The notes beneath the pieces were generated by a model, which saw only the letters and a program-made list of their open reading frames with translations, was not told the DNA's origin and ran no database searches. From JAAYYM01 sp964631375 (GTDB taxonomy: Bacteria > Bacillota > Clostridia > Lachnospirales > Lachnospiraceae), in assembly GCA_964631375.1 (NCBI GenBank), contig CAZVYQ010000059.1, forward strand, positions 1 to 13,609: a stretch of DNA of 13,609 nt. Reading direction: 5' to 3'. The position numbers and the translations under genes were made by a program. How positions within the stretch are numbered: position 1 is the stretch's first letter; each line of letters opens with the position of its first letter. This document shows, in pieces, positions 1-7,232 of this stretch.

Positions 1-3
1 ATC

Positions 4-951
4 ATGGACAAACTTGCAATACTGATTCCCTGCTATAATGAAAGCAAAACAATCAAAAAGGTCATCGAGGATTACCGAGCAGTACTTCCGGAGGCCGCCA
101 TCTATGTTTATGACAACAACTCCTCCGATGGTACAGATCAGATTGCCCGGGATGCCGGAGCCATCGTTCGTTATGAGTACCAGCAGGGTAAGGGGCAGGT
201 GATCCGCTCCATGTTTCGTGATATTGAGGCTGAGTGTTATCTGATGATCGACGGAGATGATACCTATCCTGCCGAATACAGCCGCGAAATGGTAGATCTG
301 GTACTGGAGAAGGGTACGGATATGGTCATCGGCGACCGTTTGTCCTCAACCTATTTTACAGAGAACAAGCGCCCCTTTCACAACTTTGGCAACAAAATCG
401 TCCGCTGGCTGATCAATGTACTGTTTAAGAGTGATATTCGTGACATTATGACCGGTTATCGTGCCTTTAGCTATCAGTTTGTAAAGACATATCCTGTATT
501 GTCCAAGGGGTTTGAGATTGAAACCGAGATGACCATCCATGCTCTGGATAAGAATATGCGTCTCGAAAATGTGATCGTATCCTATCGTGACAGACCGGAG
601 GGTAGCAGTTCCAAACTGAATACTTATTCTGATGGACTTAAGGTACTTAAAACGATCGCAATGTTGTTTAAGAATTGCAAACCACTGGTCTTCTTTAGTG
701 GACTTGGAACTCTGCTTGCAATCATTGCACTATGCCTGTTTATCCCGATTCTGAATGAGTACCTTATAACGGGCCTGGTTCCTAGATTTCCGACACTCTT
801 TGTGAGCATCTTCTTTGGACTGGCATCCATCCAATCATTTTTTGCAGGATTGATTTTGGATGTTTTGGTGAAAAAGCAAAAACAGGAGTTTGAAATACAA
901 CTAAACTATATGAAACAATTTAAAGATATACAACAAAAGCTCACAAAGTAA
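4..951 (+). CDS. Membrane-anchored family 2 glycosyltransferase (polyprenyl-phosphate sugar synthase type)
   Basis: 315 residues. The N-terminal half is a GT-A fold family 2 glycosyltransferase: ILIPCYNE at 6-13, the nucleotide-binding VYDNNSSDGT at 35-44, GKG at 62-64, and the metal-binding DGDD at 83-86. IRDIMTGYRAF (145-155), GFEIETEM (169-176) and an EGSSSKL segment (199-205) are typical of the dolichyl/undecaprenyl-phosphate glucose or mannose synthase branch (DPMS/GtrB-like). Two C-terminal hydrophobic segments, about 228-250 and 264-289, anchor it in the membrane, and a charged tail follows. Such enzymes move a sugar from a nucleotide donor onto a lipid phosphate carrier at the cytoplasmic face for later export and transfer to a wall polymer. 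The exact sugar and carrier cannot be read from sequence. The ATG lies 3 bases from the window edge, so its ribosome binding site is not visible, but MDKLAILIPCYNE is a normal beginning for the family. It is the only plus-strand gene and is followed by a terminator. Confidence 0.93.
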   Translation: MDKLAILIPCYNESKTIKKVIEDYRAVLPEAAIYVYDNNSSDGTDQIARDAGAIVRYEYQQGKGQVIRSMFRDIEAECYLMIDGDDTYPAEYSREMVDLVLEKGTDMVIGDRLSSTYFTENKRPFHNFGNKIVRWLINVLFKSDIRDIMTGYRAFSYQFVKTYPVLSKGFEIETEMTIHALDKNMRLENVIVSYRDRPEGSSSKLNTYSDGLKVLKTIAMLFKNCKPLVFFSGLGTLLAIIALCLFIPILNEYLITGLVPRFPTLFVSIFFGLASIQSFFAGLILDVLVKKQKQEFEIQLNYMKQFKDIQQKLTK

Positions 952-991
952 CATCAAAGGTATTATTTCTATCTGAAAACAATAATAGAAC

Positions 992-1030
992 AAAGGTCAC
1001 ATAATTCTCATTGAACTATGTGACCTTTTT
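992..1030. terminator. Intrinsic terminator between convergent genes
   Basis: A perfect 12-bp inverted repeat, AAAGGTCACATA at 992-1003 and TATGTGACCTTT at 1017-1028, encloses a 13-base loop. On the plus strand it runs into T5 and a pyrimidine-rich tail (CTATCTCT), which suits termination of the glycosyltransferase gene. On the minus strand the bases after the stem (GTTCTATTATTG) are only moderately T-rich, so it may also stop the convergent membrane-protein gene, less efficiently. It lies in the 119-base gap between the two converging genes. Confidence 0.88.
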
Positions 1031-1070
1031 CTATCTCTAATTTAATTTCTTGACTCTCTACTCTGGTAAT

Positions 1071-2021
1071 CTAATTCGCACTCACCTTAATCGGAATATT
1101 GGTCTTGCCCAGATCAACCGGGATATTCTGTGATACAGGGTTCGGCCATGCAGGATTGGATATGGTGAATGAATAATCCATCGGAAGCAATGGTCCTCGC
1201 TCCAGAGGTGTCACGCCGTCTACTACCGTATCTGCAAATGTACTCATGGATACAGTGGTATCCGCATATCCGATTTCTATATTGGCTACACATTTTGGTA
1301 ATGCAACATAATAAACTCCATCCTGAACTGCCGAATACAGAGCCTCATCTCCGATGGCTGTCACAAAAGCGGTTCGTTTGTCCGGATTAGCTGACAGATA
1401 TGCGATGAAAGCGTCGATTGCTTCGGTCGGATATCCGCTCAGATTGCCACTGGCATCCTTGCAGATCAACCTACCTGCTACAAAAGCATTATCTCCAACA
1501 GAAAGTGCATTCTCAAACTGTGTGACCAATTCTGTATGTGTCGTTGCTTCCGGATAGGATGAACTTCCCCCTGTCGGTACTGCCAAGTCTCCTGAAGCCT
1601 GTGGTGTGGCAGCTGTTCCATCTGTCGGTACTGTACCATCCGCCGGTGTGGCACCTGCATCTGCCATCGTTGCGGCTGCATCGCCGGTCAATGAATCTGC
1701 AGTCGTACTGTTTCCAGCATAAATATCAGTCAACACTCCATTGATGGTAATGACACCAGTTGGATAGACAAACGGCTCCTCATCTGACCTCAGTACATAA
1801 AAAATAATGGCAACTATGATTGCAAGAATTAACAGACCTGCAAAAATCAAAAGACCCGGTCCGCCGGACGGGCTTATGTCGTTTCCTCTGTAGGTGTAAT
1901 TGCTATGGCTCATAGCTCTGGCTGAGCCTGAACTCCTTTGTGATGGTCTTGTTTCAGACCCGATTCCATACATGTCCTGTACAGATCTCGTTCTTCTTTT
2001 TTTCTTCTTATTAAAATCCAT
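1071..2021 (-). CDS. Single-pass membrane protein with low-complexity stalk and TcaA-like extracytoplasmic domain
   Basis: 316 residues. Seen directly: a very basic cytoplasmic N-terminus (KKKKRRTR at 5-12) in a polar, Ser/Arg-rich region of about 54 residues; one transmembrane helix at about 55-77; a short segment; a Thr/Ala/Gly/Asp/Pro-rich stalk at about 103-160; and a folded-looking domain at 163-316. The positive-inside rule places the C-terminal domain outside the cell. That domain has FENAL..GD (169-), a helix-rich stretch, then a beta-rich end with a GPLLPMDY segment. This order resembles the NTF2-like plus beta domains of TcaA/YvbJ-type envelope proteins, but the usual N-terminal zinc ribbon is missing, so the assignment is tentative. 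The domain has two cysteines (LICKD, LPKCV) that could pair. The start is supported by AAGGTGG at 2029-2035, 7 bases before ATG. It is probably transcribed alone from a promoter in the 82-base gap upstream. Function unknown; a wall-sensing or envelope-stress role is a guess from the layout. Confidence 0.75.
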   Translation of the reverse strand: MDFNKKKKRRTRSVQDMYGIGSETRPSQRSSGSARAMSHSNYTYRGNDISPSGGPGLLIFAGLLILAIIVAIIFYVLRSDEEPFVYPTGVITINGVLTDIYAGNSTTADSLTGDAAATMADAGATPADGTVPTDGTAATPQASGDLAVPTGGSSSYPEATTHTELVTQFENALSVGDNAFVAGRLICKDASGNLSGYPTEAIDAFIAYLSANPDKRTAFVTAIGDEALYSAVQDGVYYVALPKCVANIEIGYADTTVSMSTFADTVVDGVTPLERGPLLPMDYSFTISNPAWPNPVSQNIPVDLGKTNIPIKVSAN

Positions 2022-2074
2022 CGTGCATCCACCTTGTTTACAATAATCTTGATGCCCTACGGCACTTCTTTAGT

Positions 2075-2083
2075 AGTATAACA
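2075..2083 (-). promoter_or_regulatory. Candidate extended -10 promoter for the membrane-protein gene
   Basis: Read on the minus strand, TGTTATACT forms an extended -10 element (TGN plus TATACT at 2075-2080). The hexamer 17 bases upstream, TGCAAA at 2098-2103, matches the -35 consensus poorly, so recognition would lean on the extended -10. It lies in the only sizeable gap between this gene and the phospholipase gene, about 55 bases before the start codon. Confidence 0.45.
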
Positions 2084-2103
2084 CAATCCGGAATCTCTTT
2101 GCA

Positions 2104-2961
2104 CTAACTTTTTACAAGAAATCTCTGCAACTCCTGAAAATGTCTCTTTGCACAATCATAGCCGTGTTGATAAAATGCCATGAGTTTATCCGGGTTTGCT
2201 TCATTGTTCTTGACAGGTTTTCGTTCAGGCCGGATCACATATGCGATCCCCTCCTGTTCCAAACGGTTGATCATCTCGAGTGCATTGTTGTATCGCTGCG
2301 GTCTCTTTGCCACCATTTTAACGAATTCTGGATATCTTCTGTAGATCAGTCGCAGAAAGAACATATAGACGTGTCTCGGAACCTTACGATAGTCCTCTAA
2401 TCGGGTCAGCACCACGATCACCTTGTCAATACCTTTTTCAAGCGTTTTTTCTATTGGGATTGCATCATACATGCCACCATCCAGCATCGGTATTCCGTCG
2501 ATTTCCACGACCTTTGACAGAAATGGCAGAGAATTGCTGGCTCTTGCGATCTGCATCAGTTTCTTTGGATCATCAAAATGATCAAAGTATATCGGCTTTC
2601 CGGTATTGCAATTGACGGTACTCATCGTGAATTGCTGGTCTGAATGCATGAATGTATCATAATCAAAGGGATAATCGCCGTTTGGGTATTGATTGAACAG
2701 CATATCCATATCAAACAGCTCTCCTGTCCGAAACAGGGTCTTGAGTCCCATGTACTTTTCTGTCTTCAGAGAGGTAATATTGACATCAACGGTTCTGCCT
2801 CTTTGTTTTGCGATATAGTTCATACCTGTATATGCACTGGCTGATAAAGCCATAACATTCGGAACATAGAAATCCATATCCATGAAGTAATCTAGTACTC
2901 CCGCAGTAAAAACAGAACGAAGTGCTCCGCCTTCCAGCAGGAGGCCTGTCGTCTTCTTCAT
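2104..2961 (-). CDS. Patatin-like phospholipase family protein (YjjU-like)
   Basis: 285 residues, of the single-domain bacterial patatin type related to E. coli YjjU. Patatins are lipid acyl hydrolases with a Ser-Asp dyad. Seen: the oxyanion-hole loop EGGALR at 10-15, GVLDYF at 21-26, RASNSLPF at 140-147 and the catalytic-Asp motif DGGMYDAIP at 161-169. The nucleophile elbow, normally GxSxG, reads A38-L39-S40-A41-S42: the Ser is kept, but both glycines are replaced (checked at the codon level). Activity may therefore be altered. There is no signal peptide, so it is probably cytosolic or loosely membrane-associated. The ATG is preceded by AAGGAG at 2972-2977, 10 bases away; this site overlaps the TAA stop of the ECF S-component gene, so the two genes are probably co-transcribed and translationally linked. 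The substrate is unknown. A link to membrane-lipid turnover is inferred from the family only. Confidence 0.88.
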   Translation of the reverse strand: MKKTTGLLLEGGALRSVFTAGVLDYFMDMDFYVPNVMALSASAYTGMNYIAKQRGRTVDVNITSLKTEKYMGLKTLFRTGELFDMDMLFNQYPNGDYPFDYDTFMHSDQQFTMSTVNCNTGKPIYFDHFDDPKKLMQIARASNSLPFLSKVVEIDGIPMLDGGMYDAIPIEKTLEKGIDKVIVVLTRLEDYRKVPRHVYMFFLRLIYRRYPEFVKMVAKRPQRYNNALEMINRLEQEGIAYVIRPERKPVKNNEANPDKLMAFYQHGYDCAKRHFQELQRFLVKS

Positions 2962-2975
2962 ATATATCCGGCTCC

Positions 2976-3539
2976 TTATTTCTCTTTCTGTGTTTCTCTT
3001 TTCTTTAGCTTGACGCGCATATATGCATTATACAGCATACCAAGTAAAGTAACTGTTATGCTGAGCATCAGAATACTGCAGAGAAAAATGCTGATTCCCG
3101 TCTGCAGGGCTGTCTTGGTATTAATACGGTATACGATGATTGAAATCAATGGATAAACCAGAAGAAATGCAAAAGAACATGTAATGGTCTGGATTATATT
3201 GAATAATAATATGCGTATTCCTTCGAATTCTCCCTTATATGCGTTATAACTGGCTGCGTACAGGCCGACGCCCAGACCCACAACCATATTTGAAAATGCC
3301 GTCCCCCACATATAAGGCAGTCCCGGGATCAGTCTGCCCAGTACATAGCCGAGGAAGCCTACCAAACCGCCGACGATCGGACCGCTGGTAAATGCGAGAA
3401 AGGCTGAAACAATCAGTTCCGGCTTGATGATCCTGCATGAATTCACACTGATGCCAAAATCGACATTGCATAACAGTGCAGTAGCACAGACACCAAGAAG
3501 TACAAAAATCAGTTCTTTTAATCCGAATCTGTATCTCAT
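2976..3539 (-). CDS. ECF transporter S component, UPF0397-like
   Basis: 187 residues, very hydrophobic, with about five to six membrane segments and a basic C-terminal tail (KLKKRETQKEK). The segment around 45-70 (AFLAFTSGPIVGGLVGFLGYVLG, in two overlapping halves) carries the GPxxGGxxGFxG pattern of ECF substrate-binding subunits. The FNIIQ near 113-117, the QTGI further on, and the C-terminal LLGMLYNAYMR match the order seen in the UPF0397/DUF1393 family, whose length is about 180-190. S components bind a vitamin or other micronutrient in the membrane and work with the EcfA-EcfA'-EcfT energising module. No such module is in this window, so it would share one encoded elsewhere (group II behaviour). 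The ligand cannot be assigned; database entries often label this family riboflavin transporter without proof. Start: GGAGGG at 3546-3551, 6 bases before ATG. The following phospholipase gene begins 14 bases after the stop. Confidence 0.7.
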   Translation of the reverse strand: MRYRFGLKELIFVLLGVCATALLCNVDFGISVNSCRIIKPELIVSAFLAFTSGPIVGGLVGFLGYVLGRLIPGLPYMWGTAFSNMVVGLGVGLYAASYNAYKGEFEGIRILLFNIIQTITCSFAFLLVYPLISIIVYRINTKTALQTGISIFLCSILMLSITVTLLGMLYNAYMRVKLKKRETQKEK

Positions 3540-3560
3540 TGTATACCCTCCGCTATAATC

Positions 3561-3585
3561 AATATCATACTGTATTTATGATATT
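3561..3585. promoter_or_regulatory. 9-bp inverted repeat overlapping the promoter, possible operator
   Basis: AATATCATA at 3561-3569 and TATGATATT at 3577-3585 are exact reverse complements around a 7-base spacer. The repeat fills the -10 hexamer and most of the -10/-35 spacer of the candidate promoter, which is a common position for a repressor site. It has no T-run after it on either strand, no G/C in its stem beyond one pair, and so is a poor terminator. No regulator gene is nearby, and I do not recognise the half-site as that of a named regulator. Confidence 0.45.
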
Positions 3586-3592
3586 TTTACAA
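3564..3592 (-). promoter_or_regulatory. Candidate sigma-A-type promoter for the ECF S-component / phospholipase pair
   Basis: On the minus strand, TTGTAA at 3587-3592 and TATGAT at 3564-3569 are separated by exactly 17 bases. Each matches its consensus hexamer at four or five positions. The -35 lies inside the last codons of addA and the spacer spans the addA stop. The transcript would start near 3557, giving a leader of roughly 18 bases that includes the GGAGGG ribosome binding site. This would allow the transporter gene to be expressed apart from addBA. Confidence 0.5.
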
Positions 3593-6500
3593 GGCTGATT
3601 TCTCTGCCGAGTGCAAAAGAGTAAATGATCTTTTCCTTGACTACCTTGCCCGTCAGCTGTTCGAGTGCCTGTGCATAATAGTCAAGCTGTGTCTTGTAAC
3701 GGCTCACAAGTTCCTCACCGGACTGTACTCGGTCTGTTTTATAATCAACAACCACCAATGCTCCGTCCTCTTCAAAATATGCATCAATGATCCCCTGTAC
3801 CAGTACCGTTTCTTCCTTACTGGCATATTCGTAAACCTGATCTGCATCCACTCCCAACACAAAGGGTTGTTCACGATATAGAGTCTTCCGCATAAATGCA
3901 GTACCCATACGTTTTCCGATGGAAGAATTGCGAAAAGTCTCCATATCGCTCGGACGGATGACCTGCAGCAGTTCTTCACTGATATGACCTTGTCGGCATA
4001 ATTCCTTGAAATGCTGCATCAGTGTCACTCCTGATACGTCTTCCTTCTCTGTACCAATGCTGTAATCCAATAATTCCAACAGCTTGTGATATGCTGTGCC
4101 TCGCTGTACTGCCGATACCGTTTCCTTCTGACTGATAAACTGTGGGATGCATGGTATGATATCCTCCGGCTGAAACAATACTTCACTGTCATCTGATTCT
4201 TCTTCCATATGCTGCAGCTTGAGTTCGGAAACAGAGACCTTCATCCGAACAGGCTCATCTGCTCCATAGGGATAATGATAGGCGAAATGTTCAGTGATTC
4301 TTGCCTCATCCGGCAATTGGATATGCTCATTTGATAACAGCTGTATCCTTTTTTGTTCTGTCTGAACCTGATCTATTACCTCGGCAGAAACCAGTTCTGA
4401 CAGTTGTATCCTGCTGACCTTGATATCAGGATGTTCTGTATGCCTTGCAAAGGCATATAGCAGCATATCCAAATCATTGGTGAAGGTTGAAATTGTCGTC
4501 ATCGGCAGGCTGGTTTCAGATCGGTCTGCGATCACAGAAGCGGCCTGTAACCTCTTCTCAATATCCTCAACCGCTGCTGTCATGATCAGTTTTTCTTCTG
4601 CACGTGTCATGGCTACATACAGGATTCTAAGCTCCTCTGCCAATGTCTCTGTCCGACTCTTTTTTTGCATCACCTTTTTGAGCAGTGTCGGGCTCTTGAG
4701 GCGACGTATGGGATCGATGCTGTTGACTCCGATACCGTAGTCGATATCCATGATCATTGCCTGATTGGCATCCTGAAAATTGATCTTCTTTTGCATGGCA
4801 GCAAGGATACAGATTGGAAATTCCAGACCCTTGCTCTTATGGATACTCATAATCCTGACTGTATCATCGTGTTCACCTGCCAGACTCGCTTCTCCATAAT
4901 CTACATGATATTTCTGCAGATACTCGATATATCTGACAAAGTGAAACAATCCCTTGTAGCTGGTCTTGCCATACTCATCTGCCTTTGATAACAGCATATG
5001 AACATTGGCTCGTTTCTGTACGCCTCTTGGCAATGCGGTTACGTAATCCAGATAGCCTGTCTTCCTGACGATTTCCTGTATCAATTCATATACAGAGGTG
5101 TAGGGGATCTTCTCCCGATAATATTGGATGGTCTCAAGAAACACATTGATTTTATCCTGTAGTGCCGATTCTCCTCTGTATTCCTGCAATGCATAAAAGA
5201 ACAGTCGTTTTTTAGCAGCTGCCCGGATATATGCCAGTTCTTCATCCGTAAAGCCTCCAAACATGGATTTCATAACTGCTGCAAGAGGAATGTCCTGTAA
5301 TGGATTATCCAGAATCCGCAGGTAAGCTAACAACGTCTCTACCTCTGTTGTTGTGAAATAGCCTGTCTTTGAAGCAATGTGTGTCGGGATCCCTGCCTCC
5401 TGTAGGATCCTGCTATAAGTCTCATCATAGCCTTTGTTGGTTCGAAGCAGGATTACAATGTCGCTGTAGCGTACAGCTCTATATGTATTGGTTTGTTTAT
5501 CCCACACCTGACCTTCCTGTAACAGTTCTCTGATGCGATTGGCAATTGCCCTGGCCTCAGCCTCCTTTGCATCAGGCAGATCCTCAATCACAGCAGGCTC
5601 CTCTTCTGATCGCTCCGGCTTCATCTCTACGAGCAACAGTTCTGAAGACAGATCCATTCTGTCCTGTGCAGGATAGTCTGCCCCACAATATAATGCAGCC
5701 GTGTCATCGTAATCAATCCCGCCAATCTCCCGACGCATAATCTGGGTAAAGACAAGATTGACGGTATTTAATACATTGTCTCTGCTACGGAAGTTTCTAT
5801 GCAGATCAATGCGTACCGTTCCCTGTGCATTCTGATCAGTTACAGTCCCCAACAGAGGATAGGTGTGATACTTCTCCATGAACAGCTCAGGGCGTGCCAA
5901 ACGAAATCGGTAAATGCTCTGCTTGACGTCTCCCACCATAAATACATTGTGTCTACCGATCGACTCCCTGCTGATGCTGCGGATCAGATATTCCTGTACC
6001 AGGTTACTGTCCTGATACTCATCTACCAGAATCTCAGCATAATAATCACGATATTCTATTGCCGTTTTACTGGGCTGCATGTTACCCTGCTCATCCGGTG
6101 TCAGTAAGATCTGTAATGCCATATGCTCCATATCACTGAAATCTATAATGTTTTTATCCCGTTTTGCCGTGTCGTATGCATGAATATAGGCAATCGTCAG
6201 ATCTATCAGAGCCGATACGGGGCGTTCGCAGGCTCTCATACGTCTGAGCAGTAGTTCGGGACTTTCATAGAAATATTGTTCCTTCAAACGGTCTGTCAGT
6301 TTTTTATAACGATCCCTGATCGTCTTCACGAGTTCCTGTCTGTCAGGATCCGTCCCATCTCCCGCCTTGACTCTGCCCAGTTTTTCAAAGGTAATATTTG
6401 AAAATGCAATGCTATATTCTTCATAAGAATGGCACTTCATAAGTGATCTGAGATACTCGATATCCGACACAACCGTCTTTTGATAAGCCTGTGGTCCATC

Positions 6501-7217
6501 CGGTTCTTCACAGATCTGCAATGCAAACTCGGCCTGTTCGGACAGATCTGACAGTGTCTGTCGAACATCCTCTGTCACTGCCTTGACCCAAGGCAGTTCC
6601 TCAATACTCTTGACATCCTGTAATTGATAGGCAGCTTTGCAATCCTGAAGCCACTTTTCCGGGAACGGATGGCTCATTGCGTATCCATACAGGCTTGTCA
6701 CCTGATCCTCTATTACGGAGTCGCTTTTCTTGGCACCATAGCATTCTGTCATATATAAAAAGTCGGCATCAGCCTCCTCATAAGCAGCATTTAAGATCTG
6801 CTCCATAACATCTGCCTTGAGTAGCTTGCATTCTCCCTCGTCTGCCACGCGGAAGCAGGGATCCAGATCGATTTCATGAAAATGATTTCTTACGACATTC
6901 AGACAAAAACCGTGAATGGTTGTTATCGGTGCCTGATGAATTAATAACGATTGTTTTTGCAAATGTATACTGTTGGGTTCTTCCTTCAGACAACGTTCTA
7001 TGGCAGTACCGATTCGTTCCTTCATCTGTGCAGCTGCCGCCTCTGTAAAGGTCATAACAAGCAGCTGGTCGATATTGACAGGATCCTGTTGATCCAATAC
7101 ACGCTGAATGATACGCTCCACCAATACAGCCGTCTTGCCCGATCCGGCGGCTGCTGATACCAGGATATCCCGATCTCTGGTCTCTATGACACTGCGTTGC
7201 TCCTTCGTAAATTCCAT
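3576..7217 (-). CDS. addA: ATP-dependent helicase/nuclease subunit AddA
   Basis: 1213 residues, the normal size for Firmicutes AddA. It is the 3'-5' motor and nuclease subunit of AddAB, which resects double-strand breaks to Chi and loads RecA. UvrD/Rep superfamily 1 helicase motifs in order: Walker A GSGKT 25-29, TFTEAAAAQM around 56-65, TIHGFC 100-105, NIIDFSDM 356-363, Walker B DEYQDS 399-404, GDVKQSIYRFR 429-439, NFRSR 475-479, SIHKSKGLEFP 791-801 and YVAMTRAEEKL 867-877. The C-terminal RecB-type nuclease keeps its residues: His1044 in GTAYHKLLE, Asp1145 in GIIDAYF, Asp1158 and Lys1160 in VVDYKTD, then QLDYYAQAL. All catalytic positions appear intact. The ATG is preceded by AAGGAG at 7223-7228, 5 bases away, and follows the addB stop by 15 bases, so the two subunits are made from one message. 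The TAA stop lies within the promoter-like element of the next gene. Confidence 0.98.
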   Translation of the reverse strand: MEFTKEQRSVIETRDRDILVSAAAGSGKTAVLVERIIQRVLDQQDPVNIDQLLVMTFTEAAAAQMKERIGTAIERCLKEEPNSIHLQKQSLLIHQAPITTIHGFCLNVVRNHFHEIDLDPCFRVADEGECKLLKADVMEQILNAAYEEADADFLYMTECYGAKKSDSVIEDQVTSLYGYAMSHPFPEKWLQDCKAAYQLQDVKSIEELPWVKAVTEDVRQTLSDLSEQAEFALQICEEPDGPQAYQKTVVSDIEYLRSLMKCHSYEEYSIAFSNITFEKLGRVKAGDGTDPDRQELVKTIRDRYKKLTDRLKEQYFYESPELLLRRMRACERPVSALIDLTIAYIHAYDTAKRDKNIIDFSDMEHMALQILLTPDEQGNMQPSKTAIEYRDYYAEILVDEYQDSNLVQEYLIRSISRESIGRHNVFMVGDVKQSIYRFRLARPELFMEKYHTYPLLGTVTDQNAQGTVRIDLHRNFRSRDNVLNTVNLVFTQIMRREIGGIDYDDTAALYCGADYPAQDRMDLSSELLLVEMKPERSEEEPAVIEDLPDAKEAEARAIANRIRELLQEGQVWDKQTNTYRAVRYSDIVILLRTNKGYDETYSRILQEAGIPTHIASKTGYFTTTEVETLLAYLRILDNPLQDIPLAAVMKSMFGGFTDEELAYIRAAAKKRLFFYALQEYRGESALQDKINVFLETIQYYREKIPYTSVYELIQEIVRKTGYLDYVTALPRGVQKRANVHMLLSKADEYGKTSYKGLFHFVRYIEYLQKYHVDYGEASLAGEHDDTVRIMSIHKSKGLEFPICILAAMQKKINFQDANQAMIMDIDYGIGVNSIDPIRRLKSPTLLKKVMQKKSRTETLAEELRILYVAMTRAEEKLIMTAAVEDIEKRLQAASVIADRSETSLPMTTISTFTNDLDMLLYAFARHTEHPDIKVSRIQLSELVSAEVIDQVQTEQKRIQLLSNEHIQLPDEARITEHFAYHYPYGADEPVRMKVSVSELKLQHMEEESDDSEVLFQPEDIIPCIPQFISQKETVSAVQRGTAYHKLLELLDYSIGTEKEDVSGVTLMQHFKELCRQGHISEELLQVIRPSDMETFRNSSIGKRMGTAFMRKTLYREQPFVLGVDADQVYEYASKEETVLVQGIIDAYFEEDGALVVVDYKTDRVQSGEELVSRYKTQLDYYAQALEQLTGKVVKEKIIYSFALGREISLVKIS

Positions 7218-7232
7218 TGCTGCTCCTTATGA

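Noticed and set aside
961..987. TATTATT/AATAATA inverted repeat just after the glycosyltransferase gene
   Set aside because: Seven A/T pairs with a 13-base loop make a very weak hairpin; the strong 12-bp terminator lies only a few bases downstream.
1050..1077. TTGACT-16-TAATTC promoter-like pair on the plus strand
   Set aside because: It would fire antisense into the 3' end of the membrane-protein gene with no plus-strand gene downstream; probably chance in A/T-rich sequence.
1533..1710. Thr/Ala/Gly/Asp-rich stretch as a tandem repeat
   Set aside because: It is low-complexity stalk sequence without a regular repeat unit at the DNA level.
2053..2064. Small TGCC/GGCA hairpin in the leader of the membrane-protein gene
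   Set aside because: Only 4 bp of stem and no T-run; no match to a known riboswitch or attenuator.
4665..4988. 107-codon open frame on the plus strand opposite addA, overlapping another of 106 codons
   Set aside because: Both are antisense to the conserved helicase region and overlap each other; no ribosome binding site or domain supports either.
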